Origin: Methylobacterium adhaesivum
Lineage (GTDB): Bacteria > Pseudomonadota > Alphaproteobacteria > Rhizobiales > Beijerinckiaceae
Length of the DNA stretch: 64,000 bases
Direction of reading: 5' to 3'
NCBI RefSeq assembly: GCF_022179065.1
Contig: NZ_BPQD01000006.1
Location: 1 to 64,000 of the forward strand
A model generated the notes under the pieces. That model saw only the letters and a program-made list of their open reading frames with translations, searched no databases and was not told where the DNA came from. Positions 45,273 through 54,308 of this stretch are shown piece by piece; position 1 is the stretch's first letter; each line of letters starts with the position of its first letter. The position numbers and the translations under genes were made by a program.

Positions 45273-46202
45273 TCAAAACACCGAGATGAGGACGATGCCG
45301 GCGATCATCAGCGCGGCGCCCCCCAGGCGCGACGGACCGGCCTTGACCTGCTTCATGCCGACCCAGCCGAAATGATCGAGGGCCACCGAGGTCAGCAGGT
45401 TGGCGGTGATGAGCAGCCCGTTGAAGGCGCCCGCCCCCACCTTGTCGACGAACAGCAGGCCCCCGAACACCGCGACGGCCCCGGTGATTCCGGCGAGCGG
45501 CATCCACCAGCGCACGCCTTCCACGTCCTGCCGGGTCGGCAGCGGCTTCGGCCGCAGGAGGAAGACGAGGACGAAGACGAACACCACGGGCAGGAACGAG
45601 ACGGCGGCGGCGAGCCACGGGTTCACCAGGGCGCCGCGCAGCTGCGCATTCCAGACGACGCCGACGGCCTGCAGGATGCCGGCGACCACGATGAACGGAT
45701 AGAGCAGCTTCGGATTGAGGCCGTGCCCTTCCTCCTTCTCCCCGCCCTTGTCCGCCGTGGTGCGGGCGATGAACACGACGCCCACCGCCATGAGCAGGCC
45801 GCCGAGCCATGGCAGCGGCTTGAAGCCACCGCCCTGGAGACCGAACAGGCCGAACGAATCCATGGCGAGCGACGCGAGGATGTTGGCGGTGAGCGTCAGG
45901 CCGTTGAAGGGCCCCGCGCCCACCTTGTCGATGAAGGCGAGGCCGCCGAACACCGCGACCGCACCGGCGACGCCGCCGAGCGGCGCATACCAGGGCATCT
46001 TGCCCAAGGTCTCCAGGGACGGGAGCGGCGTCGGCATCACGAGGAACAGGGTGACGAACACGAACACGATGGGCAGGAACGACACGGTCGCGGCGAGCCA
46101 GGGGTTCACGAGGCGCCCGCGCAGCTGGGCGTTCATGGAGTTGCCGAGCGCCTGCAGGGCACCGGCGACGAGGATGAAGGGATAGAGCAGGGCGGGGTTC
46201 AC
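45273..46202 (-). CDS. Fused-duplicate YdcZ (DUF606) family DMT transporter
   Basis: This 309-residue protein consists of two YdcZ-like units. The repeats are obvious: LVNPWLAATVSFLPIVFVF matches LVNPWLAAAVSFLPVVFVF, and GAVAVFGGLAFIDKVGAGPF matches GAVAVFGGLLFVDKVGAGAF. Each unit has five helices, giving ten in all. The start is a GTG (GTGAACCCC). Substrates of this DMT branch are unknown. Confidence 0.88.
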   Translation of the reverse strand: MNPALLYPFILVAGALQALGNSMNAQLRGRLVNPWLAATVSFLPIVFVFVTLFLVMPTPLPSLETLGKMPWYAPLGGVAGAVAVFGGLAFIDKVGAGPFNGLTLTANILASLAMDSFGLFGLQGGGFKPLPWLGGLLMAVGVVFIARTTADKGGEKEEGHGLNPKLLYPFIVVAGILQAVGVVWNAQLRGALVNPWLAAAVSFLPVVFVFVLVFLLRPKPLPTRQDVEGVRWWMPLAGITGAVAVFGGLLFVDKVGAGAFNGLLITANLLTSVALDHFGWVGMKQVKAGPSRLGGAALMIAGIVLISVF

Positions 46203-46250
46203 GAAAGCGGCCTCGGGGGGTGCGCGGAATCGGGTGGGGGTCGGGTGGAA

Positions 46251-47516
46251 TCAGACGAGGAGGAGGCCGGCCAGCGCCAGGATCAGGGCCGGCGGCATCA
46301 CGAGGAGGCCGAGCTTCAGGAAGCGCCAGAAGCCGACATCCTGTCCCTCGCGGCGGATCGCGTTGAGCCACAGGATAGTGGCCAGCGACCCCGTCACCGA
46401 GAGGTTCGGTCCGATGTCGACGCCGATGAGGACTGCGCCCGCGACCGTGTCGGGCACGTGGGCCGTCTGCACCGCCGCCCCGGCGATGAGCCCGGCCGGC
46501 AGGTTGTTGACGAGGTTGCACAGCACGGCGACGAGGCTGCCGGCACCCCAGGCCGTCTCGACGGGAGAGGCCGAGGCGGCGCGCTTGAGGGCGTCGGCGA
46601 TCATCGCCAGGACGCCGGTCTTCTCCAGGGCTTCCACCAGCACGAACAGGCCGGCGACGAGGGGCAGCACGCTCCAGGACACGTCACGCGCGACCTCCAC
46701 GAGGCCGCCGCGCTTCATCAGGAGGACGGCGGCCGTGGTGAGGGCGCCCGCCACGAAGGTCGGCAGGCCGAGGTCGAGCCCCAACGCCGAGGCGCCGATG
46801 AGGACGCCGCCCGTGGCGACGATGCCGAGGCCGGCGACGAGGCCCGTCCGCGACAGGGGCACGGCGGCAACCTCCGTCGCCATCCGCTCGCCGCGCAGGC
46901 TCGCGTTCTGCGTCAGGCGCAGGGCCGCGTAGGTGGCGAGGATCGCGAGCGCGGACGGCAGGGCGAACATCGCCAGCCACCGCGTCAGGGGCGGCATGTG
47001 CTCGGCGAACACCACGAGGTTGGCCGGATTGGAGATCGGGAGCACGAAGCTCGCCGCATTGGCGATGAAGGCGCAGATGAAAAGGTATGGCAGCGGGTTC
47101 TCGACCTTCGCGGCCTTGGTGGCGGCGTAGACCGCCGGCGTCAGCACCACCGCGCAGGCGTCGTTCGACAGGAACACCGTGACGACGGTCCCGACCCCGT
47201 AGATCAGGGTGAACAGTCGGGTGGCCGAGCCCTTGGCGGCCCGCACGGCGATGCCGGCGAGCCAGTCGAACAGCCCCTCTTTGCGCGCCACCTCGGACAT
47301 CAGCATCATGCCGATGAGGAACAGGTAGACGTCCGTGCCCTTGAGAACGCCTTCCCAGGCGGTCCCGGCCGGCATGAGGCCGAAGAGCACGAGGAGGGCG
47401 GCGCCCAGCACCGCCCACACCGCTTCCGGCCAGGAGAACGGACGCGTGATCACCCCGAGAGTCGCCAGGGCGGCGATCCCCCAGGTCGCGAGGTTCGGTG
47501 TCAGTCCTGCGATCAC
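46251..47516 (-). CDS. ArsB/NhaD-type anion permease
   Basis: This 421-residue inner-membrane protein has about eleven helices in the ArsB arrangement. Motifs are TVFLSNDACAVVLTPAVYA in the first half and GSLVAVLCNLVNNLPAGL in the second. It has no ArsA, ArsR or ArsC partner in the window, so arsenite export is only one possibility. It begins with GTG. The YdcZ gene follows 48 bp downstream on the same strand. Confidence 0.85.
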   Translation of the reverse strand: MIAGLTPNLATWGIAALATLGVITRPFSWPEAVWAVLGAALLVLFGLMPAGTAWEGVLKGTDVYLFLIGMMLMSEVARKEGLFDWLAGIAVRAAKGSATRLFTLIYGVGTVVTVFLSNDACAVVLTPAVYAATKAAKVENPLPYLFICAFIANAASFVLPISNPANLVVFAEHMPPLTRWLAMFALPSALAILATYAALRLTQNASLRGERMATEVAAVPLSRTGLVAGLGIVATGGVLIGASALGLDLGLPTFVAGALTTAAVLLMKRGGLVEVARDVSWSVLPLVAGLFVLVEALEKTGVLAMIADALKRAASASPVETAWGAGSLVAVLCNLVNNLPAGLIAGAAVQTAHVPDTVAGAVLIGVDIGPNLSVTGSLATILWLNAIRREGQDVGFWRFLKLGLLVMPPALILALAGLLLV

Positions 47517-47577
47517 GTCTTGCGTCTCCCCGGCGCCCGGCGGGCGCGCGTTGTCTCACGGGTGGTCGGTCGCCGAC

Positions 47578-48894
47578 TCACCACTTTCGGCCGTAGCGGT
47601 TCGGCCCGAGCTGATCGCCGCGCACGCCCTTCTGAATCCAGGCACCGACATTCGGCTCGTCGCTGCCGGGCTTCTCGGGGATGAGGGGGCCGCACTCCGG
47701 GGCGTCGAAGGCGAGGACCGGCTCGATCACGTCGGTGTCGACAAAGTCCGGGCCGTGGCCGGACCAGGCCGGATGCACGGCCTCGACCTGAATCGTGCGG
47801 GCCGCCCTCGGCCAGGGGAGCGCGGCCTCGTAGACCCGGTCCGTCACCCGGGTCATCGTGTGCCACGCGCCGGTCCCGGCGCGGCAATGGACATAGGCCG
47901 GGGCCTCGTCCGAGAGCACCACGGCGCGCACCGTGACGCGGCCGCCCTCGACCCCGGCCATGCCGGTGTTCGCTTCGGTGGCGGGGCGGGTCGCCACGCG
48001 CCGATCGGCCGGGCTGGTGATGAGCACGAACGGCCAGGCCCGGTCGAGGGCCTTGAAGCGCCAGCTCGTCACCGGCCCGTCGAGGGCCGCGACGGCGTAG
48101 CCGACGGAGCCGTCCTCGTTCTGTCCCACGGAGCGCGCGGCGGCATACAGCGTATGCCCGTCATGCGCGAGCTCGTTGTAGTGGGTGTGGCCCATCTCCA
48201 CGAGGCGCACGCCCGCCTCGAAGAACAGGCCGCCGATGTCCAGGCGCTCGTCGGGCTCGCGCAGGTCGTCGGGATAGGCGTGCATGAACACCGCGACGGG
48301 GATCTTCTCGTCCACCGCCTCTCGAATTCGCGCGTTCAGCCACTGCGTCTGGTCACGGCCGAGGCGGAAATCGAGGCCGATGCCCTTTTGGCCGTAGCCG
48401 GGGCTGACGACGTCGACGAACAGGCAGCGGACGCCCCGGATGTCCTCGCAGGCGCAGAAGTGGCGGATCTCGGCTGCCGGCCACACCTCCGGGTCCGGGT
48501 CCGGGGGCGCGGCAGGGGCGACGGGCGGCCGATCCAGGATCCAATCGATGGCGGGCGGCAGCGTTCGGGCGGCAGCGAGACCGTCGTGGAAGGCCCGGAA
48601 GTCGTCCATGCGCCCGAACTGACGGTCGTGATCGCCGGGAATCAGGCGGATGGGCAGGTCGGGATGGGCGGCGAGGGCCTCGGCTAGGATCGCGTATTGC
48701 GCGGCGGCCCCGTCCTCCGCGAGATCGCCCGGCAGGTAGACGAAGTCGAACGCGGTCCTCGGCCCGATCCCGTCGATCTGCTTCAGGATCGCGCGGAAGT
48801 CTTCAGCGTTCCGGGCCTCGTCTGTCGTCAGGTGGAGGTCGCCGACGTGCAGGAACACGAGGGGCTCGGGGGGGTGCGACGGCGCCTTGTCCAT
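47578..48894 (-). CDS. Calcineurin-like metallophosphoesterase with C-terminal beta domain
   Basis: This 438-residue protein has a phosphoesterase domain (about 10-285). Metal motifs are HVGDLHLT (D19, H21), YLPGDLAEDG, LIPGDHDRQF, FMHAYPDD and EMGHTHYNE. A beta-rich C-terminal region (about 290-438) contains RRVATRPATEAN and looks like a Fn3-like or carbohydrate-facing module. It starts 10 bp after the stop of the MFS gene, so the two form an operon. The substrate is unknown; a phospho-compound imported by the MFS protein is an attractive idea. Confidence 0.9.
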   Translation of the reverse strand: MDKAPSHPPEPLVFLHVGDLHLTTDEARNAEDFRAILKQIDGIGPRTAFDFVYLPGDLAEDGAAAQYAILAEALAAHPDLPIRLIPGDHDRQFGRMDDFRAFHDGLAAARTLPPAIDWILDRPPVAPAAPPDPDPEVWPAAEIRHFCACEDIRGVRCLFVDVVSPGYGQKGIGLDFRLGRDQTQWLNARIREAVDEKIPVAVFMHAYPDDLREPDERLDIGGLFFEAGVRLVEMGHTHYNELAHDGHTLYAAARSVGQNEDGSVGYAVAALDGPVTSWRFKALDRAWPFVLITSPADRRVATRPATEANTGMAGVEGGRVTVRAVVLSDEAPAYVHCRAGTGAWHTMTRVTDRVYEAALPWPRAARTIQVEAVHPAWSGHGPDFVDTDVIEPVLAFDAPECGPLIPEKPGSDEPNVGAWIQKGVRGDQLGPNRYGRKW

Positions 48895-48904
48895 GGCCGC
48901 CGGC

Positions 48905-50245
48905 TCAGACCGCCGGGGCCGGCACGGGCGCGGCGCCCCCGCCGGTGGCGTCGCCCCGGCCGGGCTCGTACCCGTAGGTCTCTGGCATCGCGAAGAGGTA
49001 GAGGGCGAATCCAAGGGCCGCGATGGCGGCGAGCGACAGGAAGGCCGTGGAATAGCCCGCCGAGACGATGATCACGCCGGCGAGCGTCGCCGAGAGGGCA
49101 GCGCCCAGGCCCTGCGCCGTGGCCACCGCCCCCTGAGAGACGTTGAAGCGGCCGGTGCCGCGCGTCAGGTCGGCGACCACGAGGGGGAACAGGGCGCCGT
49201 AGATGCCCGCCCCGATCCCGTCGAGGAGCTGCACGCCCACGAGGTAGAACGGGTTGTTCGACAGGGTGTAGAGCACGCCGCGTACCGCGAGCACGCCGAA
49301 GGCGGCCAGGAAGATGGGTTTACGCCCGATGGCGTCGGCCTTGGCGCCGACGAACACCGCCACCGGCACCATCACGAGCTGCGCCGCCACGATGCAGACC
49401 GCGATGAGCGAGGTGGCGTTGTCCTTGCCCGACAGGTGGGTGAGGAGCTGCCCCACGGAGGTCAGCATCGCGGCGTTCGAGAGGTGAAACAGGGCGGCGA
49501 GGACGGCGAAGAGCACGAGGTACTTGTTCTTCAGCAGGGCGGTGAAGCCCGAGGGCTCCTCGCCGGCCTGAGTCCCGGCGCCCTCGGCCCCGGCATTCTT
49601 CTCACCGTGGTCGAGGCCACGGGCGAGGTCGTCGTCGATGGCCTCGGCCGGCACCATCAGCATGGCGCCGATGCTGCAGGCGGCCAGCACCGCCATGAGC
49701 CAGAACACCACGATGGGGCCGAAGAAGTAGGCCGTGCCCCCCGCGATGGCCGCCGAGACGGCGTTGCCGGCATGGTTGAAGCCCTCGTTGCGGCCGATCC
49801 GCTTGGCGAACATCTTGGGGCCGACGACCCCCAGCGTGATGGCGGCCAGGGCCGGCGGGAAGATCGCCCCGGCGATGCCGGCCACCGACTGCGTTGCGGC
49901 GACGAGGTAGAAGTTCGAGATGAACGGCAGCACGAGGCAGCTCAGCGTCACCGCGACGGCACCGGCGATGACCACGGCGCGTTTGGCGCTCGTGCCGTCG
50001 ATGAGGGCGCCGGCCGGTGTCTGCGCGATGAGGCCGGCAATGCCCGCGATGGTCATGATCAGGCCGGTGGTGGCCTCGTTCCAGCCCTGGTCGGGCCCGC
50101 GCACGGCGATGAGGTAGATGGCGAGGTAGGGCCCCAGGCCGTCGCGGACGTCGGCGAGGAAGAAGTTGAGGGCGTCGAGGCCCCGCAGGGTGCGGGTGGA
50201 AGGCGCACGCAGGCGCGCACCGCCGGAGGTGTTCGGCTCGGACAT
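48905..50245 (-). CDS. MFS transporter
   Basis: This 446-residue protein has twelve predicted helices and a large central loop (about 215-245, rich in Asp and Gly). Family motifs such as GLIAQTPAGALIDGTSAKRA in loop 2-3 and FVGAKADAIGRKPIF in loop 8-9 are clear. The substrate is not predictable. The metallophosphoesterase gene follows 10 bp later. Confidence 0.9.
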   Translation of the reverse strand: MSEPNTSGGARLRAPSTRTLRGLDALNFFLADVRDGLGPYLAIYLIAVRGPDQGWNEATTGLIMTIAGIAGLIAQTPAGALIDGTSAKRAVVIAGAVAVTLSCLVLPFISNFYLVAATQSVAGIAGAIFPPALAAITLGVVGPKMFAKRIGRNEGFNHAGNAVSAAIAGGTAYFFGPIVVFWLMAVLAACSIGAMLMVPAEAIDDDLARGLDHGEKNAGAEGAGTQAGEEPSGFTALLKNKYLVLFAVLAALFHLSNAAMLTSVGQLLTHLSGKDNATSLIAVCIVAAQLVMVPVAVFVGAKADAIGRKPIFLAAFGVLAVRGVLYTLSNNPFYLVGVQLLDGIGAGIYGALFPLVVADLTRGTGRFNVSQGAVATAQGLGAALSATLAGVIIVSAGYSTAFLSLAAIAALGFALYLFAMPETYGYEPGRGDATGGGAAPVPAPAV

Positions 50246-50567
50246 GGGTGAGCCCTTCCTGACGTCGCCGACGTCGCATCGTGAGCACGGATCGCGGACG
50301 CGCCCCGACCTGTGGTCAAGTCTCGTCCAGCGACCGGCAATCGTCTCGTCAGGGCGCCGGTTCCAGCAAGACTGGATTAAATTCGCGTGTGCTTCGTGCT
50401 GACCGATCAGGACTCGACGGACCTCAGGCCTGCGTGGGCTCGACTGAGGTAGGATCAAGCACCGTCTTCACGCGCACGATACGCAGGCGGCTTCCTCAAA
50501 CACACCCGAGGTCTCGCCCCAGTCGAACCCCGCCCGGCGATGAACGCAACCGGACAACGGGAATAGT
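50246..50567. other. Intergenic region upstream of the MFS gene
   Basis: These 322 bp, between the start of the MFS gene and the stop of the polysaccharide-locus beta-propeller gene, have no gene I can support. They likely contain the MFS promoter. I see no clear palindrome. Confidence 0.5.
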
Positions 50568-52121
50568 TCAACCGCTCTTGCTTGAACTTCCTCGACGACG
50601 GAAGCGCGGCGCCGATCCGGACCCGTCGATGAACTCGAACGCCTCGGTCCGGTTCAGGGTGTGGAGGCGGGAGCCGGGAAAGCCCGGGCCGGCCCGCAGG
50701 GTGGTCTCCACGGTCTGGGCGTAGCCCTGCGCGTCGAGGCGGTCGATGCGTGCCAGCGACAGGGCCTCGCCGTAGCCGCGCCGGCAATCCTGCACGGGGC
50801 GGATGAGGGCGCCGTCGCGGGCCACGATGCGCCCGGCCGGGCGCGCGGCGGCGAAATCCACGAGGACGGGGTTGCGCGGATGCGGGGTCCACGGCCCCCG
50901 GAAATCGGGCGCCGACCAGAGGTGCAGGGCGTCGGAATAGGCGCCGCGCGCCGCGCGATCCGGCAGGTCGAGCCCCCGGTCCCGGACGGTGGCGAACAGC
51001 CACCATCGGCCGGCTTGTTCGAGCAGCGTCGCGTCGCTCGCGGTCACGTCGGCGACCAGGGTCGCGGTCTTGACCCAGCCGCCGGGAAAGGCGGTGGCGC
51101 GGTAGAGGTCGATGGTGCCGGCGGCCCCGCTCTCGGGGATCATCCAATGGGCGCCGTCGCGTTCGAACACGAACGGATAGGACAGGTGGTGGGGCTCCTC
51201 CAGCACCGGCACCGGCACGCCCTCGGGACCGTCCGGCCCGAAGGCGACGGCCGAGATGACGCCCCGGCCGGTGGCGTGGGGATATTCCTCCACGAACAGG
51301 ATCGTGCGGCCCGCATGCACGATGGGGAACGGATCGGCGTAGAACCGTAGGCCGTCGTCGGGCAGGTCGTGCCAGCCCTGCGACGGGAGACGGCGCAGGT
51401 CGATCACGTCCGGCCCGGCGAGGTGGCGCCAGCCGACCCGCCAGTGCGGGGTGCGATAGCCCAGGCGATGCAGGCGCGCCGCCACCGTGCGGGCGAGCAT
51501 CGTTCCGGCACGGAGCCCGATGGCGGTCACCGACAGGCCGGCGGGGGCCGGCGGCAGGAACGCCTCGGGGCCCAAGCCCGGCGCACCGGATTCGTCGCCG
51601 GCGAGGGCCGCACGGACGAGATCGACGGTGCGGATCAGGCCGTCCTCGAACGCCGTCCGCATCACCGTGAGGGACTCGGTGCCGAGGCGCCCGGCGGCGA
51701 CGACACGCTCCCCCTCCAGCAGGGCGGCGACGGGCGTGCGCCCGGCGAGCAGGGCAGCGAGCAGCCCGGCCTCGCCGCAGGCCCCGTCGAAGGTCAGGCG
51801 CCAGACCCGGCGCCCCGGTGCCGGGGCGACGTCGCCGCACAGGTCGAGGACGAGGCCGGCGGCGTCGAGGTCGGGATAGGCCGCGAAGGCCGACAGGGGA
51901 ACGGGCGCGGCCGGCCCGTCGCCCGGCAGGCGACGCAGACGGGCCTCGACGGCGAAGAGGAGGCCGGCATTGCCCGGAAGCGCGCCAGGTCCGGGGGCGC
52001 GGGCCACGCAGAGGTCGCGGCCCGGGGCAGCCAGGGCTTCGAGGAGGCGCAGGTGCCAGCGGCGCGGCGCGCGCCCGTCGAGGCGCACGCCGAGCGTCAG
52101 GGGCATCGTTCCGTCCCGCAT
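50568..52121 (-). CDS. Polysaccharide-locus beta-propeller protein (GIPC/GH43-like)
   Basis: This 517-residue protein resembles the glucosamine inositolphosphorylceramide transferase N-terminal/GH43-like beta-propeller group found in surface glycan loci. The central motif is DPFPIVHAGRTILFVEEY; HLSYPFVFERDGAHWMIPES and GRIVARDGALIRPVQDC also fit. The first 200 residues form a different domain resembling the formyltransferase-type N-terminal region, with weak similarity only. The ATG at 52121 starts 8 bp after the glycosyltransferase gene. It may transfer or trim a sugar. Confidence 0.68.
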   Translation of the reverse strand: MRDGTMPLTLGVRLDGRAPRRWHLRLLEALAAPGRDLCVARAPGPGALPGNAGLLFAVEARLRRLPGDGPAAPVPLSAFAAYPDLDAAGLVLDLCGDVAPAPGRRVWRLTFDGACGEAGLLAALLAGRTPVAALLEGERVVAAGRLGTESLTVMRTAFEDGLIRTVDLVRAALAGDESGAPGLGPEAFLPPAPAGLSVTAIGLRAGTMLARTVAARLHRLGYRTPHWRVGWRHLAGPDVIDLRRLPSQGWHDLPDDGLRFYADPFPIVHAGRTILFVEEYPHATGRGVISAVAFGPDGPEGVPVPVLEEPHHLSYPFVFERDGAHWMIPESGAAGTIDLYRATAFPGGWVKTATLVADVTASDATLLEQAGRWWLFATVRDRGLDLPDRAARGAYSDALHLWSAPDFRGPWTPHPRNPVLVDFAAARPAGRIVARDGALIRPVQDCRRGYGEALSLARIDRLDAQGYAQTVETTLRAGPGFPGSRLHTLNRTEAFEFIDGSGSAPRFRRRGSSSKSG

Positions 52122-52129
52122 CGGGCGTA

Positions 52130-54190
52130 TCAGGCCGGGGTTCCGGCCGGGGTTCCGACCATGGCGTCGCCCTGGACCCGGCGATGATGGGCGAATAGCC
52201 GGCTCATCTGCGCCGTCACCGCGTAGGGCGCCGTCTTGGCGTGGATCGCCCGGGGATCGAGGCGGCCGTGGCGGATCGCGTCCCAGAGCCGCGCGAATTC
52301 GTCGGCGAGGGCTTCCGCCGAGGCGTGCGTGCTCTCCGCCCGCTCCACGAGGAAGCCGCTGGTGCCTGCCTCGATGAGCCCGTCGAATTGCGGCAGGCGG
52401 ATCGCGCCGAACGGCCGCCCGCTGGCGAGGCCCTCCAGCAGGAAGCAGGGCATGCCCTCGAAGAACGAGGTGAGGATGCCGGCGTGGCACAGGGCCATGA
52501 TCCGGGCGACGCCCGCCGCGTCCTGGAAGCCGTGGCGCACGGTGAGGTCGCTCACCGCCGCGAATTCGGGAAACCGGGTCGGGTCGCTCGCCCCGACATA
52601 GTGCAGCTCGACCTTGCCCCCGAGGCGGACGCGCAGGGCCGCCAGCGTCGCGAAGATGAGGGACGGATCCTTGAACGCGTCGAGGCGTCCGGCGAAGACG
52701 ATGCGGAACACGCCGTCCTCGCAGGCGAAGGGCCGGGCCGAGAACAGGGCGGTGTCGACGGAGACGGTGAGCACCTCGGCCTTGGGCAGCTCCCGGGGGA
52801 ACTCCGCCGCGATACGCTTCACGATGGCCGGATTGACGCAGAAGATGCCCGTGGCCCAGCGTAGGGCGAGGCGCTCGCCCAGCGCATGCAGGAACCAGTA
52901 CGACTTGATGAGGGAATCCATCTTGTCGCCCCGGCTGCCCTCGCCGTGGACCATCTGGAAGGCCGGCAGGCCGAGGAGGCGCGCCAGGGGCGCGAACTCG
53001 AAGCGGTGCAGGTCGGCGGTGGCGGGGCCCGGCCCGATGGCGCGCCGGATCGCCCCGAGGTGGCGCAGGGCGCCGAGCACGTAATGCAGGGTGATGGACT
53101 GCGTGAGGCGCTTGGCCGCGTGGTTGACCTCCCGCGCGCCGATCCGCGCCACGGGGAGGAAATCGATGGTGCGCCCCTCGATGACGAGGGGCCGGACCTG
53201 GCCCAGGGTGCAGTCCCCGATCTCGTCGGTGCCGACGAACAGCACCGAGACGTCCGCCGGATGGTGGCGCAGGATCTGGCGGATATGGGTCTCGATGCCG
53301 CCGACCTTCGCGCCGCGCGGATCCATCGTGTACATGAGGCAGATGCGCGTGCGCGCCGCCGCGCCCGCCTCCGGACGGTCACGCAGGCCGAGGGCCCGCA
53401 GGGCGGGCTCGACGACGGCGAGGCCGAAGAGCAGCCCGGCGCAGCGGGCGTAGCGCAGGCCGAGGGCCCGCGGGGCGTGGACGAGGCGCCACAGCCATTC
53501 GAGGCGGGCCGCCCGCACGAGGCGCGGCGCCCGCACCTGCCGTCCCGACAGGAAATCGAGGGCCGCCCCGATGCAGACGAGGCCGAGACCCGGATGCCGG
53601 GCTGCGGCGCGCGCCGCGAACAGCTCCTGCTTCGGCGCGCCGAGGGCGAGGAACACGAGGCGCGCGCCGGACGCCGCGATCCGGTCGGCATCCGCGTCGG
53701 CCTCGCGCGAGAGCGGGTCGAAGCCGTAGGGGGGGGCGTGCCAGCCCCGGATATCGAGGCGCGGATGCGCGGCGCGCAGGGCGGCGGCGGCCCCCGCGAG
53801 GCTCTCCTGCGTGGCGCCGAACAGGTAGACGGGCACCCCGTCGGCGGCGGCGGCGGCGCAGAGCGGGAGCACGAGGTCGGCCCCCGTGGTCACCTGTACG
53901 GGAGGGGCGTGTAGGTCGCCTTCTCGGGCGGAGCGGGCGTTGCGACGGGCCAGGAGGGCCACGGGCCAGCCATCGGCGCTCACGAAGCTCGCCGCCCGAT
54001 AGGCGGCGCGAAAGCCCGGATGGTCGCGCAGCTTCACGAGGTGATCGAGGTTTAGGGTGAAGAACGTGAACCCGCGCCCCGCGGCGGCCCGCTCCCGCAC
54101 GGCGGCGACGGCCTCGGCCGGAGACGCGACGTTGATGAACTGTCCGTCGAGGCGCGGCGCGACACTCGGCGAAGACGGAAGCGGGGTCAT
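52130..54190 (-). CDS. Fused WecG/TagA-type and GT4-type glycosyltransferase
   Basis: This 686-residue fusion has an N-terminal WecG/TagA/CpsF domain (about 1-240: FFTLNLDHLVKLRD, FVSADGWPV, LGAPKQELFAARAA) and a C-terminal GT4 domain (about 270-670: DPRGAKVGGIETHIRQIL, then FFEGMPCFLLEGLASGRP). The first family adds ManNAc-type sugars to lipid-linked precursors, and the second extends the chain. Fusion suggests two consecutive steps by one polypeptide. The ATG at 54190 is used; 54244 in frame is possible. It belongs to a leftward operon with the Wzz-type gene. Confidence 0.88.
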   Translation of the reverse strand: MTPLPSSPSVAPRLDGQFINVASPAEAVAAVRERAAAGRGFTFFTLNLDHLVKLRDHPGFRAAYRAASFVSADGWPVALLARRNARSAREGDLHAPPVQVTTGADLVLPLCAAAAADGVPVYLFGATQESLAGAAAALRAAHPRLDIRGWHAPPYGFDPLSREADADADRIAASGARLVFLALGAPKQELFAARAAARHPGLGLVCIGAALDFLSGRQVRAPRLVRAARLEWLWRLVHAPRALGLRYARCAGLLFGLAVVEPALRALGLRDRPEAGAAARTRICLMYTMDPRGAKVGGIETHIRQILRHHPADVSVLFVGTDEIGDCTLGQVRPLVIEGRTIDFLPVARIGAREVNHAAKRLTQSITLHYVLGALRHLGAIRRAIGPGPATADLHRFEFAPLARLLGLPAFQMVHGEGSRGDKMDSLIKSYWFLHALGERLALRWATGIFCVNPAIVKRIAAEFPRELPKAEVLTVSVDTALFSARPFACEDGVFRIVFAGRLDAFKDPSLIFATLAALRVRLGGKVELHYVGASDPTRFPEFAAVSDLTVRHGFQDAAGVARIMALCHAGILTSFFEGMPCFLLEGLASGRPFGAIRLPQFDGLIEAGTSGFLVERAESTHASAEALADEFARLWDAIRHGRLDPRAIHAKTAPYAVTAQMSRLFAHHRRVQGDAMVGTPAGTPA

Positions 54191-54308
54191 CGTCTGGTTC
54201 CCATCGTGGCAGGCGGCCCCGGAGGGATGCGCGCCGGGTGACATTGTTGCGAACTCGCCCTGCGCCGCCGGGCTCAGGCCGAGAATCGTCCGGGTCCGGT
54301 CCGCACGC

